From the NCBI RefSeq assembly GCF_038181555.1, contig NZ_JBBWUA010000019.1, positions 1 through 62,700 on the forward strand: 62,700 nucleotides of DNA, written 5' to 3'. Each line of letters begins with the position of its first letter. The stretch's first letter is position 1. A model generated the notes under the pieces. The model saw only the letters and a list, made by a program, of their open reading frames with translations. It was not told where the DNA came from and ran no database searches. The DNA comes from Desulfitobacterium sp038181555 (GTDB taxonomy: Bacteria; Bacillota; Desulfitobacteriia; Desulfitobacteriales; Desulfitobacteriaceae). Below are positions 17,519-26,051 of this stretch, one piece after another. Both the position numbers and the translations under genes were made by a program.

Positions 17519-18679
17519 TTAATTTTTCTCTAATAACTTTATTGGTAAACATATAATATTGTTTACGATTCCCTCAGCTTGTAATTCACACTGTATCGCC
17601 TCGGTATAAAAGTAACTAATTACAAATATGTCAACATCTGACGTTAGTTTTCTGAAAACCTCCGGTGTGGAAATTGTGTGTCCTGCAATCGTTAAGCCTT
17701 GATAATTTCGATTACTATCTGCAACTGCTACGATATTACACTTGCCAAGTTCGCTATTTGCAAATAAATAACGCGTTAGCAATCCTGTACCCCTAATCGC
17801 AATTGGTTTTCCTGCTATGGAATATCCTTCAATAAGTCGTAAGGTTTCACTTATCTGCGAAAAACTGTGATTAATATATTTTTCCGCAATATCTTCAGAA
17901 TCGTGTTTAACAAAGGCTGAATATAATATTCCCTCTCTGAACCTATGTTCAAGTGCAGTAAAACCATGCAGATTCATCAGTAAAGTAAGGGAATCTTCCG
18001 TAAAAAAATTTATGTGCTCCGGTGAAAATTCTTCAAACGGACTGACCTTATCCAAGGGATTTATGCCAAATGCCGGGACACAAGCTACGACAATACCTCC
18101 GCTTTTAAGCAGGAGCGACATAGTATCCACCAGCCTGTGCAAATCAACTATGTGTTCCATAACGCCTTCTAAAATAATACCATCCAGCTCATGATGGCAG
18201 AATTCACCAAATCCCCCACCCCTTTCCGACAAGGCAAAGATGCTTTTATTTACGGATGCAATACCAAGGTCATCGGTAATATGTCGACAATTATCCGCTG
18301 ACAATTCAACGGCACAAAGATTATCGTATCCTATTGATTTTAGAATTTTAAGTGTTGTACCATGACCCGCACCCAAATCAGCAATAGCCGATTCCGGCTT
18401 TGGACAGTGGTTACTTAACAAATTTGCTGTCTCCAAATGTTGAGCGTATACCAAAGTCGATTCGGCTTCTTGATAATTCGTCTCATATTTGCTGAATACA
18501 CTGTAATACCGGTCATAGACTTCTTGATCCATTACCGCTTCAGCATAAATATTATCACAATCGCCACAGACGGTAACCGAGTCATACAATGTAGGAATAC
18601 CGCTAATTGGTTCAAGTTTGTGTGAATAAATTGCGGCTTTTTTCTCACTACCGCAAATTGGACATCTATCTCGTTTCAT
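17519..18679 (-). CDS. Sugar C-methyltransferase-like SAM enzyme
   Basis: 386 aa with the three-part layout of NDP-sugar C-methyltransferases: a zinc-binding N-terminus (CPICG ... CGDC, residues 5-41), a Rossmann SAM domain (ADLGAGHGTTLKIL motif I near 112-125) and a C-terminal Rossmann-like domain (GKPIAIRGTGLLTRYLF and VAVADSNRN, about 290-380). This suggests C-methylation of a ketosugar, but the substrate is not known. The first 22 bases around its start recur at 21196-21217. A similar C-terminal domain appears in the next two upstream proteins. Confidence 0.7.
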   Translation of the reverse strand: MKRDRCPICGSEKKAAIYSHKLEPISGIPTLYDSVTVCGDCDNIYAEAVMDQEVYDRYYSVFSKYETNYQEAESTLVYAQHLETANLLSNHCPKPESAIADLGAGHGTTLKILKSIGYDNLCAVELSADNCRHITDDLGIASVNKSIFALSERGGGFGEFCHHELDGIILEGVMEHIVDLHRLVDTMSLLLKSGGIVVACVPAFGINPLDKVSPFEEFSPEHINFFTEDSLTLLMNLHGFTALEHRFREGILYSAFVKHDSEDIAEKYINHSFSQISETLRLIEGYSIAGKPIAIRGTGLLTRYLFANSELGKCNIVAVADSNRNYQGLTIAGHTISTPEVFRKLTSDVDIFVISYFYTEAIQCELQAEGIVNNIICLPIKLLEKN

Positions 18680-18723
18680 TAACGTTCAAATTCTCCTTAA
18701 TCATTTTATAACAATCCCCAGTT

Positions 18724-20175
18724 TCATATGCAAATTATCTCGACCTCAATTGGAACTAATGTTCTTAAGAAATTTTCTATGTCATTAAAATATTGCCTCT
18801 GTGCCACCACTATATGTTTTATATTCATATCTACAATGTCTTCAGGTCGATGAATCATTAATCCCGTTTCAGCGAAAGTTAGTCCATGCAGTTCTTTGTT
18901 CGAATCAAACAGATACAAAGGGAAATCAATGCTGCCAACATTTGCTCTATAGCTATCAATCAGCTGTGCCGCTGCAACGCTAGCCGCATATAAAGCAACT
19001 GGCTTTGATTTGTCATTCGGAAATACACGATTGCAAATTTCTAACATATCCGTGTGATTATCCTTAACCCAATCATTTATATCTTTGATTCGATTAATTA
19101 TAGGTAAATGCTGAGTACAGTGACGTTCACATTTTCCGCAGGAAATACAGTTATAGCTCAAATAAGGACTGAAACCGTACCATTCCTTCATCCTATCAAA
19201 GAAATACTGCTTGTCCCGACCGGTGAATATATACTCGTTGTACGCACTCATTAACTTAAATGGTTCGAGATCCTTCGGACATTCAGAGCAATATTTACAC
19301 CCTGAACAAATTTGATTATCTGCAATATCAGATAATGCGTATATTTTTTTTCGAATATCCTCATCGTAGTTTAGTAAGACTTTACCGCCGATAGCATCAC
19401 AAGCTTGGTCAATATCTCGTGTTTTTTCGACACCTACAAGTACTGTTGAAACTTCCTTATGTGAAGCAACAAAACGCAATGCCCCTGCCGCAATACCATC
19501 TCCAGAATCCAAATTTGAAAAGTACTTCTTGCTACGCGGTATTACGCCACCGCCTAATGGGTTCATAATCGCCACACCTAAGCCTTTATCTGCCGCCAGC
19601 TTTAATCCTTTCATTCTGTATCTCCAGTTAAGTGCATTGAAACCTATCGTTATACCATCAAAGATATCTTCTTTTAAGATAGATTCAATATCGTCACCAT
19701 CCAAATGAACAGACACACAGATGTGATCAATTAATCCCTTTTCCTTGGCACGGATAGCACCATATATTGGACCATTAGGCTTCATCACTTGTGAAAACTG
19801 CTTCATATCAAGGACTCCCCATATATGAAAAAAGTTAAGCTTGTCAACCTGCAGTGCCACAAGGCTTTTCTCAACTCTCCGAAGAACTGCATCTGCATTC
19901 GGGTCGTTATTCACTGCCGACTTTGAAGAAACGTATACTTCGTGCTTTTTTAAAGATGCAGCACGTAACAAACCTTCACCGATAATGCCCTCACTTTGAC
20001 CATTGCAGTAAAGATGCGCAGTGTCAAAATAATTGATGCCTAAATTAACTGCTTTCATAACAAGCTCAACATTTTCATCGAAACTCCTATTCTTTGCATC
20101 AAACCTGGAACCACCAAAGCCAACGATGGATACTTGTTTTCCTGTATTGCCGAATTCTCGATATTGCATCTCCAT
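18724..20175 (-). CDS. Aldo/keto reductase fused to a 2x[4Fe-4S] ferredoxin module
   Basis: 483 aa. Residues 1-280 are an aldo/keto reductase barrel (FGNTGKQVSIVGFGGSRFD, YFDTAHLYCNGQSE, the Lys of SSKSA). Residues about 288-355 carry two cysteine groups (CSGCKYCSECP and CISCGKCERHC), as in other AKR-ferredoxin fusions. The last 95 residues (KPVALYAASVAAAQL, YLFDSNKEL) form an extra Rossmann-like domain also seen in the neighbouring methyltransferases. Inferred role: redox step on a sugar nucleotide or electron supply to RfbH or the radical SAM enzyme. It is five bases from the radical SAM gene. Confidence 0.72.
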   Translation of the reverse strand: MEMQYREFGNTGKQVSIVGFGGSRFDAKNRSFDENVELVMKAVNLGINYFDTAHLYCNGQSEGIIGEGLLRAASLKKHEVYVSSKSAVNNDPNADAVLRRVEKSLVALQVDKLNFFHIWGVLDMKQFSQVMKPNGPIYGAIRAKEKGLIDHICVSVHLDGDDIESILKEDIFDGITIGFNALNWRYRMKGLKLAADKGLGVAIMNPLGGGVIPRSKKYFSNLDSGDGIAAGALRFVASHKEVSTVLVGVEKTRDIDQACDAIGGKVLLNYDEDIRKKIYALSDIADNQICSGCKYCSECPKDLEPFKLMSAYNEYIFTGRDKQYFFDRMKEWYGFSPYLSYNCISCGKCERHCTQHLPIINRIKDINDWVKDNHTDMLEICNRVFPNDKSKPVALYAASVAAAQLIDSYRANVGSIDFPLYLFDSNKELHGLTFAETGLMIHRPEDIVDMNIKHIVVAQRQYFNDIENFLRTLVPIEVEIICI

Positions 20176-20179
20176 CGTA

Positions 20180-21172
20180 TTATACCTCCAGTTTTTTAAG
20201 TCGTTTCAGAATCTCCTCAGAATACACATCAATATCGTCTGGTTGGTTTGATTTCGTATAGGAACACTTCTTACAGTAATCACAATTTTTTTGTTCAAGA
20301 AGCGATATACGAAAATTGCGCAACCGCAGCCCATTCCAGATTTCCGACAGTTTTTCATTGTATATATTACCAACCTTCAACTTGCGTTTCCAATCTACAC
20401 TGCATGGCATAACATCACCGTTGGCGGCGAGACACAGTAGCTTAAATGGTTGAACACAAACACGCTTTTGTGTTTGATATTGCTCCATTTCATACCTAAC
20501 AGAATTACCATTCGTGCCTGCTGAAAACTCCGGCCAGTTTTCTATTACATTTTCGACGTAAATGTAATCACATATTCCCCCGTATTCCGTAAAGAACCTC
20601 TCTTTTTCTTCCTCTAGTTCAAATGCGTAGTTTGTTGTTTTTATATAGAGTAAACCATCAACTTTATGTTCATAGTAATATTTCAAATTTTCATGGATTT
20701 TGTCTATATCAACATGCACCCTGCAGATTTCATGAAATTTGATTTTATCAATAGCTTCAAGCGAAATAATTAATACATCAAGACCTCCGGCTATTAACGC
20801 ATCGCTTAGTTCTGGTGTTAAAAACACTCCATTTGAGGTTATTTCAACCTTTTCAAAAATACCCGACTGCTTTGCGGCAACAACAAACTCCGGTAGATGC
20901 TTGTTCATAAGTGGTTCTCCGATTCCGATTATTCGAAGCGCTTTAATCTTGTCGGGAAATTCTTTGCATTGCATCAAAAATAAATTGAAAGTTTCGAGAG
21001 TCATCGTATCCTTAATAATTGCTCCGAAACTGTCGTTTCCACACGGACAAAATACACATTTAAGGTTACAGAAGCCCGATGTCTCAAGCTGTATTACAAG
21101 AGGCGAGCTTAATGGTATTGTCTCTCCAAGATTTATACGATTGGGATTAAACATATTGTTAGTAATTGCCAT
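20180..21172 (-). CDS. Radical SAM protein with SPASM-type C-terminus
   Basis: Radical SAM enzyme: the CNLKCVFCPCG motif (CxxxCxxC) ligates the [4Fe-4S] cluster, the GEPL-like segment GIGEPLMNKHL follows, and the C-terminus has the auxiliary-cluster pattern C...PCSVDW...NCDYCKKC. I start at the ATG at 21172 (MAITNNM) behind AAAGGA, giving 330 aa; a frame to 21232 is open but its first part duplicates the start of the 18679 methyltransferase gene and looks like a relic. Substrate unknown; such enzymes in surface-glycan loci modify sugars or act on peptides. Confidence 0.75.
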   Translation of the reverse strand: MAITNNMFNPNRINLGETIPLSSPLVIQLETSGFCNLKCVFCPCGNDSFGAIIKDTMTLETFNLFLMQCKEFPDKIKALRIIGIGEPLMNKHLPEFVVAAKQSGIFEKVEITSNGVFLTPELSDALIAGGLDVLIISLEAIDKIKFHEICRVHVDIDKIHENLKYYYEHKVDGLLYIKTTNYAFELEEEKERFFTEYGGICDYIYVENVIENWPEFSAGTNGNSVRYEMEQYQTQKRVCVQPFKLLCLAANGDVMPCSVDWKRKLKVGNIYNEKLSEIWNGLRLRNFRISLLEQKNCDYCKKCSYTKSNQPDDIDVYSEEILKRLKKLEV

Positions 21173-21195
21173 AGAAAGACCATTCCTTTCACTAT

Positions 21196-21217
21196 GATAT
21201 CTATCCCGTTTCATTAA
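21196..21217. repeat. Duplicate of a methyltransferase gene start (22 bp)
   Basis: The 22 bases here match 18661-18682 at 20 positions. The latter contain the start codon of the methyltransferase gene (TTAATGAAACG, encoding MKRDR). Here they lie in the gap between the FkbM gene and the radical SAM gene and encode MKRDR again without continuing the domain. It looks like a remnant of a rearrangement. Confidence 0.55.
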
Positions 21218-21222
21218 TGGTC

Positions 21223-22308
21223 TTATTTCCAAACGTATAAAACCGTGTCTTGGTAATCTGTATGATGGGTTCTTACGGAAAAATGGCTGTACTCCGGTGC
21301 AATTTTTCGAATATACCCCGGAATACGCGTTAAATCAACCGGCGTATGATATATGCTGATTGCAAGTTTCGGATAGTTTTGGGATATTAATTCCTTTGCT
21401 CCGACAATAACATCATAATCCATCCCTTCAACATCAGTCTTGATTATAGTTGGACATTTTTTATCACGGAAATAGTCATCGAGTGGAATAATATTCACAA
21501 CCATATCACCATCGGAATTATTTCGACAGTTTACTGCAGCATTTTGAGTGAACTTCAGTTCTCCTCTAGTCGAACCTACACCTAAGTGTTCGATTACGAT
21601 AGAATCCGCTGCCATCGCAAACTCGCTATAAAGCCTCTTAGCTCTTACCTCGCATGCAATTACATTGCTTGGTGAGGCTTCAAATGCATACACTCTGATA
21701 TTACCATACGAACGATATACATATTGCTCAAAGCTATCCCCGACAAAAGCCCCACAGTCCACTAACACTTCACCAAACGGAGAATTAAAAGTTGGCAAAG
21801 CAAAATATTGGTTGGGAACACACTCAATATAAGAAAAGTCCCCTGTCATCTGCCCATATACTGATGAAAAATATGCATATCTGGACACGTCGTCGTCAAG
21901 TGATTCGGCAACTGACTTAATATCCATCCAATTTTGAGAAATAATATAACTATACCAATCGATAACAGTACAATTGCAAGGAAGCTGTTTTTTAATATCT
22001 GAATTATTTTTGTGTGAAGAAGCAAGTATCACAATATATTTAGCTGCAAAACCATCCTCTTCTACACAAGAGCTGTGGCGGATTTCTTTATTGCAAATCC
22101 TCCGTTCCGCAGGATTATTATCTATAAAGAACGCCACGTCCTTACCTTCACACATAAGCGTATTGCAGAGCATCTCTGCTGTTTGTCCCGCAGGGAATAT
22201 CACAATGTCATGACCCTTGACATTGTTAAGTTTTTCGTTAACATACATCACTCTGCCATCAATCATATCCTCAAGATATTTCCACCTTGGAGGGGTAAGC
22301 GCTATCAT
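21223..22308 (-). CDS. FkbM family methyltransferase with N-terminal Rossmann-like domain
   Basis: 361 aa from the ATG at 22308, which has AAGGAG upstream and overlaps the epimerase stop as ATGA. The C-terminal part (about 165-361) is a FkbM domain: EVLVDCGAFVGDSFEQYV (motif I), VYAFEASPSNV (motif II) and the KTDVEGMDYDVIVGAKELI block typical of FkbM. The N-terminal part (about 30-110: GHDIVIFPAGQTAEMLC, FFIDNNPAE) resembles the accessory domains of the two downstream proteins. Likely O-methylates a sugar of the surface or flagellar glycan. Confidence 0.78.
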   Translation of the reverse strand: MIALTPPRWKYLEDMIDGRVMYVNEKLNNVKGHDIVIFPAGQTAEMLCNTLMCEGKDVAFFIDNNPAERRICNKEIRHSSCVEEDGFAAKYIVILASSHKNNSDIKKQLPCNCTVIDWYSYIISQNWMDIKSVAESLDDDVSRYAYFSSVYGQMTGDFSYIECVPNQYFALPTFNSPFGEVLVDCGAFVGDSFEQYVYRSYGNIRVYAFEASPSNVIACEVRAKRLYSEFAMAADSIVIEHLGVGSTRGELKFTQNAAVNCRNNSDGDMVVNIIPLDDYFRDKKCPTIIKTDVEGMDYDVIVGAKELISQNYPKLAISIYHTPVDLTRIPGYIRKIAPEYSHFSVRTHHTDYQDTVLYVWK

Positions 22309-23168
22309 AAAAAATTCTCCTTCTCGAACTTTAATTCCGGTTTCCAACCAGTGGCTTTCTTTAATTTTTCATTTGACACATTAAGGTTCACTTCGCTTTT
22401 TCTATTACCGTATGCTACAATTCCGTTTGGATTAAGTGCCTGTCGTACACGCTCGGCATATTCGCAAAGTGGGATATTTTCATCACCCGCAAGGTTAAAT
22501 AGAGAATCGCTTGTCTCACAGTCACCAAGCAACCGCAACGCCCGTGCGGCATCTGTCTCGTGCAGATAGTTCCAAGTGTGCGTACCATCTGATGCAAGTG
22601 TGAAATCGCGACCTGATAAAAAAGCTTCCATCATTTGCGGAAGCAACGAATTGGGATTGTCGTGCTTACCATATACGCTGAACGGCCGTACCCAAGTATG
22701 GTCTATCCCTAATCGACATGCCAAATCACGCATGAGATAGTAAGTTGCCACTTTACATGTACCGTATGCTGTTGTGGGGAGCAAATGTGTTTCTTCGGTG
22801 ATAAGTCCCTTAACGTTTCCATACTCCGCTTGTGATCCTGTGCATATAAAGTGTCTGCACTCGGATTTTGCTGCCAGTTTCAGGCACTCCAAGGTGACAT
22901 CAATATTACGATATTGCTTGTCAAAATCGTTCCTGTCCCCCTCCCAAGCAAGGTGATAGAAAGTATCGTAATCACCGTCTAATAATATTTCACTTGCATA
23001 TGACAAGTCACACTCAATTATTTTGATATTCCTCAAATTATCAAGCCGCATCCTCCGTTTGGAATTTCTACGGCATAACACAGTTGCATGAATGTTGTTT
23101 TCGATTAAATCAAGCAACAAAGCATAGCCAAGAAACCCTGTCGCCCCTGTGATAATAACATTCTTCAA
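22305..23168 (-). CDS. NAD-dependent sugar epimerase/dehydratase
   Basis: Extended SDR of 287 aa: GATGFLGYALL nucleotide-binding turn at the N-terminus, ICTGSQAEYG (Ser of the active site), YGTCKVATYY (YxxxK catalytic pair), and the substrate-side segment WVRPFSVYGKHDNPNSLLP. I choose the TTG at 23168 behind GAGGTG, which aligns with the start of a truncated homologue at 23852. The substrate is a nucleotide sugar; the reaction (reduction, epimerisation or dehydration) cannot be told from sequence. Its upstream flank carries a relic of a neuC 3' end. Confidence 0.8.
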   Translation of the reverse strand: MKNVIITGATGFLGYALLLDLIENNIHATVLCRRNSKRRMRLDNLRNIKIIECDLSYASEILLDGDYDTFYHLAWEGDRNDFDKQYRNIDVTLECLKLAAKSECRHFICTGSQAEYGNVKGLITEETHLLPTTAYGTCKVATYYLMRDLACRLGIDHTWVRPFSVYGKHDNPNSLLPQMMEAFLSGRDFTLASDGTHTWNYLHETDAARALRLLGDCETSDSLFNLAGDENIPLCEYAERVRQALNPNGIVAYGNRKSEVNLNVSNEKLKKATGWKPELKFEKENFL

Positions 23169-23250
23169 AAACACACCTCATTTATATAATTTGTTATTAC
23201 CTCTTGTGTCTGCACCGTAGCAACAAACGTCTTCTGTATGTCCGACCGCA
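23165..23250 (-). pseudogene. Relic of a neuC-like 3' end
   Basis: The minus-strand frame ending at the TGA at 23165 reads IQKTF...TQEVITNYINEVCF, closely similar to the true NeuC C-terminus VQKKF...TQEAIQNYINEVCF. It directly precedes the intact epimerase, just as the true neuC directly precedes an epimerase fragment. So a second neuC-epimerase junction existed and was mostly deleted. Confidence 0.75.
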
Positions 23251-23251
23251 A

Positions 23252-23726
23252 TACTAGGTAAGATGACAAAGACACTGTTAATAGGCCCTTATCATCTTAT
23301 CTACCGGCACTTATCCCAAAAGAAGATTGCCAGCGTAGCTGCTACAGTAAATCTACCGTGGGGTGCGGTAGTCCAAGCTCTACTGAAGTGTAATAGCGCA
23401 TGATATACTGCCTGAATTCCCACCTCGCACATGTGACGTAGAACAGCCTTGTAGTTTACGGCGGCTCTCTCATAGCGATTGAGCCATTGGCAAATCCTAC
23501 GGTAGCCGAATTCGGGGCAGCATGTATAGACTTTGTCAATATAGTTCTTAATCCGAATATCATCCTCATTTGGCTCGACTGGCTTATAGTATAAGGAAGT
23601 CCTATTGATGCTTAATAACTCAGCTTGCTGCGATATAGTAAGTTTACTTTCCGCCATACCGGACATTGACCGACGTTTAAATGATGTAAACTCAGAAGCG
23701 TTTTTTTGTCTTAATTTATGGGTTCA
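23252..23726 (-). mobile_element. Degenerate IS3-family insertion sequence
   Basis: Remnant of an IS3-type element. A terminus-like TGAACCCATAAATTAAGACA lies at 23707-23726, where it interrupts an epimerase gene. The segment 23301-23666 retains the N-terminal part of an orfB transposase (about 85 residues; ISQQAELLSINRTSLYY, CPEFGYRRICQWLN, KAVLRHMCEVGIQA), then runs into unrelated residues. orfA and the DDE catalytic core are missing, so it is inactive. The other end is not clear; I set it where the neuC relic begins. Confidence 0.75.
23301..23666 (-). pseudogene. Truncated IS3 orfB transposase
   Basis: Open frame of 121 codons. The first 88 residues match the helix-turn-helix-containing N-terminus of IS3/IS150 orfB; after GIQAVY the frame switches to unrelated residues (HALLHFSRAW...), showing an internal deletion. 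No D, D or E catalytic residues remain. Confidence 0.8.
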
Positions 23727-23852
23727 TTATTACCGCTCGTCTAGGTGAGTTTTTTCTTGTAACCACGTAGACAAAAACATCATGCTTAACCAGTTCTTTT
23801 AATAGCCAATGACCCAAAAACCTGTCCCGCCAGTCAATACCGCCTTTTTCAT
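23727..23852 (-). pseudogene. Frameshifted 5' fragment of a sugar epimerase
   Basis: Starts at an ATG that overlaps the neuC stop (TAATG) and reads MKKAVLTGGTGF, then a base is missing in a run of T near 23816-23820, after which another frame reads LGHWLLKELVKHDVFVYVV. It is the nucleotide-binding N-terminus of an extended SDR, cut off by the IS remnant after about 44 residues. The intact epimerase at 22305 has the same upstream context, so this is the broken partner. Confidence 0.75.
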
Positions 23853-25018
23853 TAAAAGCATACCTCATTGATGTAATTTTGTATTGCTTCTTGTGTTTCA
23901 TTCATGTCAATAAACTTTTTTTGCACCGAAGCAGCTCGACCTGATTTTAAAACGTCGACAAAATGTTTTGCGCTATTACCATTCCCAAAATAGTGAGAAA
24001 TGCATTTATGCCTAGCGGTTTGCTTTATGCAAGATAAAATTTCATTCTCATTCTCTTGAGAATGCTGTATATTTCTTAGATAAGAATGTTGATACCTTCC
24101 CTGCTGCCTTGTCCCAAGATCGATAGCAGGTATGCCATAAACACAAGCCTCTCGTATTCCGGCGCTGGAATTACCAATAATAAAGAGCGAATGTTTCAAT
24201 AGACTTAAAAAGTATTCAAAAGGCAAGGACTGAAACACCATATATCTTTTATTTGATTTGAGCTTTTCAATTTCCCGGATAATAACATCGCTACCTAAAT
24301 CATTGTTAGGGTATATGACAATGAAATTATTTCCGCTTTTCTCTACAGCCGCTAAAACTTGAAGAATACGCTTCTCAGTTGCCATGGCTTCCGTTGTTAC
24401 GGGATGATATATAAGAATCGCATATTCATCGAATTCTATATTATATCTATGTTTAACTTCATTGATACTGGGCAGCTCAGATAGCATAATATCTATATCC
24501 GGTGACCCTGTTATATAAATATTTTCCTCACTCTCTCCAAGCTGCAGTATTCTCAGTTTGGACTCATAATTGGCTACAAAATGGTATTGGGCCATTTTAC
24601 TAATAGAATGGCGTATCGCTTCATCGACAGTTCCTGTTACTTCTCCGCCTTCGATATGTGCGATCAGAACATTATTTAACATTCCTGATATTGCTCCTGC
24701 TAAGGCCTCAATCCTATCGCCATGGACTACGATTAAATCCGGTTTTATTGCATTAACGTATGAATTAAGGCTAATCATTGTACTGGCAAGATCAATATCC
24801 ATTTTGCTGGTATATACAATATCCTTAGCCAGATGGATATTTTCATATCCGTCATTGATAATATCATTATAAGTACTACCATGTTGAGGCAACAAATGCA
24901 TACCACATACATAGACGTGCGTCTCAAAATATTTTTGTGTCTCCTTAATAAGAGATTTCAATTTGCCATAATCCGCTCTGGTACCAGTTATAAAAACGAT
25001 CGTCTCTATTTTCCCCAA
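23852..25018 (-). CDS. neuC: UDP-GlcNAc 2-epimerase, hydrolysing (NeuC/LegG type)
   Basis: Hydrolysing 2-epimerase that yields ManNAc or a related free sugar for nonulosonic acid synthesis. The N-terminus has ITGTRADYGKLKSLI, the classic NeuC start, then VVHGDRIEALAGA, HIEGGEVTGTVDEAIRHSI and the C-terminal UDP-binding segment IGNSSAGIREACVYGIPAIDLG. Length 388 aa fits. I start at the TTG at 25018, two bases after the neuB stop; no ATG exists at that place, and the longer frame to 25084 lies in neuB. A LegG activity on a diacetamido sugar is possible, but legB/legC genes are absent here. Confidence 0.88.
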   Translation of the reverse strand: MGKIETIVFITGTRADYGKLKSLIKETQKYFETHVYVCGMHLLPQHGSTYNDIINDGYENIHLAKDIVYTSKMDIDLASTMISLNSYVNAIKPDLIVVHGDRIEALAGAISGMLNNVLIAHIEGGEVTGTVDEAIRHSISKMAQYHFVANYESKLRILQLGESEENIYITGSPDIDIMLSELPSINEVKHRYNIEFDEYAILIYHPVTTEAMATEKRILQVLAAVEKSGNNFIVIYPNNDLGSDVIIREIEKLKSNKRYMVFQSLPFEYFLSLLKHSLFIIGNSSAGIREACVYGIPAIDLGTRQQGRYQHSYLRNIQHSQENENEILSCIKQTARHKCISHYFGNGNSAKHFVDVLKSGRAASVQKKFIDMNETQEAIQNYINEVCF

Positions 25019-25019
25019 T

Positions 25020-26051
25020 TTATAGCACCATTCCCCACGTAATATGTGTGTCAGCCTTAATATCGCTTTTGGCCCGCCTACCAATTATTTTCTCATAGTC
25101 TGCCGCTTTTATCTCACCAGTACCTGGTCTCTTAACCCACAAGTTTTCGGCTGTAAAAATTTCGCCAGCTTTCATATCAGAAATAGTTACTACTGTTGCA
25201 AATGCAAAATCAATCGTAACTTGTTCCTCAGGTAGCGGTTCTTTTTTGCCTCCCCGCATACTGAACACATCCTTTGAAGCATTCAGTAACTCCGTCAACT
25301 CTCTTTCATCCATCGAGCAAACGATGTCATTCCCTTTTCGCCTCTTTGTATCAGTAAAATGCTTCTCTACGATAGAAGCGCCCAAAGCTATAGCCGCTAT
25401 ACAGGCATTATTATTGACCGTATGATCTGACAGTCCAAAAGGTACTCCAAATTCCTTTAGCTCCAGCATAGCTCCAAGCCTTACCAATCTTGATGGTGTA
25501 GGATAAAGGTTTGTGGTATGTAATAAGGCAAAAGGACAGCTATTCTTTGATACAATATCAACAGTTCTTTTTATTGCTTCCTTGTCATTCATCCCGGTAG
25601 AAATGATCATCGGACGGCCAAATCTTGAAATCAAATCGATTAATGGATAGTTGTTCATCTCTCCAGAACCAATTTTGAACGCCGATACACCAAATTTATC
25701 CAAACGCAAGGCTGCGGCTCTGCTAAAAGGCGTACTTAAAAATACCATGCCTTTAGACTGCACATATTCCATTAATTCCTTTTCCTCTTCTTCATCAAGT
25801 GCACAGGCTTTCATTACTTGATAAATTGACTCGGTGGAATTCCCTGGTATGACCTTCTTTGCCTCGCTGCTCATCTCATCGTCAATGATATGGGTTTGAT
25901 GCTTGATAAGCTTAGCGCCTGCTCTTGCCGCTGCATCAACCATTGCAAAAGCAACTTCAAGGCTCCCATTATGATTAATCCCTATTTCAGGAATGACAAG
26001 AGGTTCATAGTCGATGCCGATATCGATATTCTTAATTCTTAAACTTCGCAT
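25020..26051 (-). CDS. neuB: N-acetylneuraminate synthase family protein NeuB
   Basis: Condenses phosphoenolpyruvate with ManNAc or a relative to make a nine-carbon nonulosonic acid. The 343-aa protein has the TIM-barrel NeuB domain (PEIGINHNGSLEVAF, KHQTH, STGMNDKEAI, FGLSDHT, EKHFTDTKRRKGNDI) and a C-terminal antifreeze-like SAF domain (LWVKRPGTGEI). Its start overlaps the thiamine-diphosphate enzyme gene by 20 bases, and it is followed by neuC. The activating enzyme NeuA is not in the window. Confidence 0.93.
   Translation of the reverse strand: MRSLRIKNIDIGIDYEPLVIPEIGINHNGSLEVAFAMVDAAARAGAKLIKHQTHIIDDEMSSEAKKVIPGNSTESIYQVMKACALDEEEEKELMEYVQSKGMVFLSTPFSRAAALRLDKFGVSAFKIGSGEMNNYPLIDLISRFGRPMIISTGMNDKEAIKRTVDIVSKNSCPFALLHTTNLYPTPSRLVRLGAMLELKEFGVPFGLSDHTVNNNACIAAIALGASIVEKHFTDTKRRKGNDIVCSMDERELTELLNASKDVFSMRGGKKEPLPEEQVTIDFAFATVVTISDMKAGEIFTAENLWVKRPGTGEIKAADYEKIIGRRAKSDIKADTHITWGMVL

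Noticed and set aside
23716..23901. 61-codon minus-strand frame after neuC
   Set aside because: It joins the neuC end, read in a wrong frame, to the second frame of the broken epimerase. It is explained by a frameshift in a pseudogene, not by a gene.
25018..25084. Longer NeuC N-terminus starting inside neuB
   Set aside because: The extra 22 residues are the neuB coding sequence in another frame, and NeuC homology begins right at the TTG at 25018.
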